A DNA stretch of 42,546 nt from NCBI GenBank assembly GCA_934500705.1, contig CAKSTI010000019.1, positions 1-42,546 of the forward strand, written 5' to 3'. Positions 42,491-42,546 of this stretch are shown in pieces (the stretch's first letter is position 1; every line of letters starts with the position of its first letter). Source of the DNA: an uncultured Clostridia bacterium (GTDB lineage: Bacteria > Bacillota > Clostridia > UMGS1810). The notes under the pieces are model-generated. The model did not search any database. It saw only the letters and a list, made by a program, of their open reading frames with translations, and was not told the DNA's origin. A program made the translations under genes and the position numbers.

Positions 42491-42546
42491 GTGAACCAAA
42501 AAAAATAGAAAATCAAAATTCAATGTGATATAATGTTTTTTGCGAC

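Overview
The window reads as a chromosomal segment of an anaerobic, Gram-positive, probably gut-type member of the Clostridia (Firmicutes). This is an inference from gene content: the conserved rplS-lepB-rbgA-rnhB-yraN order, a SpoIIIE-type FtsK, Rho with an extended N-terminus, FAD-dependent thymidylate synthase ThyX, a CpsB/C/D-type tyrosine kinase system, an S-layer-homology protein, an iron alcohol dehydrogenase and a type II-A CRISPR-Cas locus. No 16S gene is present, so the genus cannot be named.

Layout. 1-250: start of a truncated leftward gene preceded by what looks like an attenuation leader (14-codon leader peptide, terminator, competing antiterminator). 252-4739: leftward housekeeping genes: purB, a histidine phosphatase, a TagA/WecG-type glycosyltransferase, thyX, tmk, tRNA-Arg(CCG). 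4794-9957: leftward rplS, lepB, rbgA, rnhB, yraN, an M19 dipeptidase and an aspartate-type aminotransferase. 10026-10838: an endonuclease/exonuclease/phosphatase-fold protein. 11093-13865: a rightward cysteine operon (metY, cysK, Rrf2 regulator) whose promoter lies inside a perfect palindromic operator. 13840-16561: a leftward unit of merR (broken), a DUF3737 protein and a MalY/PatB lyase, divergent from an iron alcohol dehydrogenase at 16692-17855. 17931-24393: leftward rho, ftsK, ygiQ, folD. 24821-29199: yihY, then cpsB-cpsC-cpsD-wecB. 29559-34733: SLH-GH18 protein, proS, lspA, rluD. 34771-42490: type II-A CRISPR-Cas, with cas9-cas1-cas2-csn2 leftward, leader, then 20 full repeats plus one decayed terminal repeat.

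Most notable observation. Two copies of one 274-bp element (16092-16365 and 36426-36699, about 96% identical, opposite orientations) each sit inside a gene. Each has about 26-bp terminal inverted repeats, is flanked by a TA dinucleotide on both sides, and is filled by two long hairpins. Removing the element plus one TA restores an open frame exactly: a 141-codon MerR regulator and a 221-codon Csn2. It behaves like a MITE of the TA-targeting IS630/Tc1-mariner type. One insertion should cripple spacer acquisition while leaving Cas9, Cas1 and Cas2 intact. The other decapitates the regulator whose 19-bp-spacer promoter and palindrome are still visible in front of the alcohol dehydrogenase.

How genes work together. 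ThyX and Tmk make dTMP and dTDP in adjacent reactions. MetY and CysK assimilate sulfide under a likely self-encoded Rrf2 regulator, with the MalY/PatB lyase convergent to them. CpsB/C/D control polysaccharide assembly and WecB makes UDP-ManNAc, a plausible donor for the TagA/WecG enzyme at 1863-2603. LepB and LspA process exported proteins such as the SLH-GH18 protein. The Cas9 locus looks able to interfere but, on this sequence, probably not to acquire new spacers. Its tracrRNA is not in the window and is expected just beyond the right edge.
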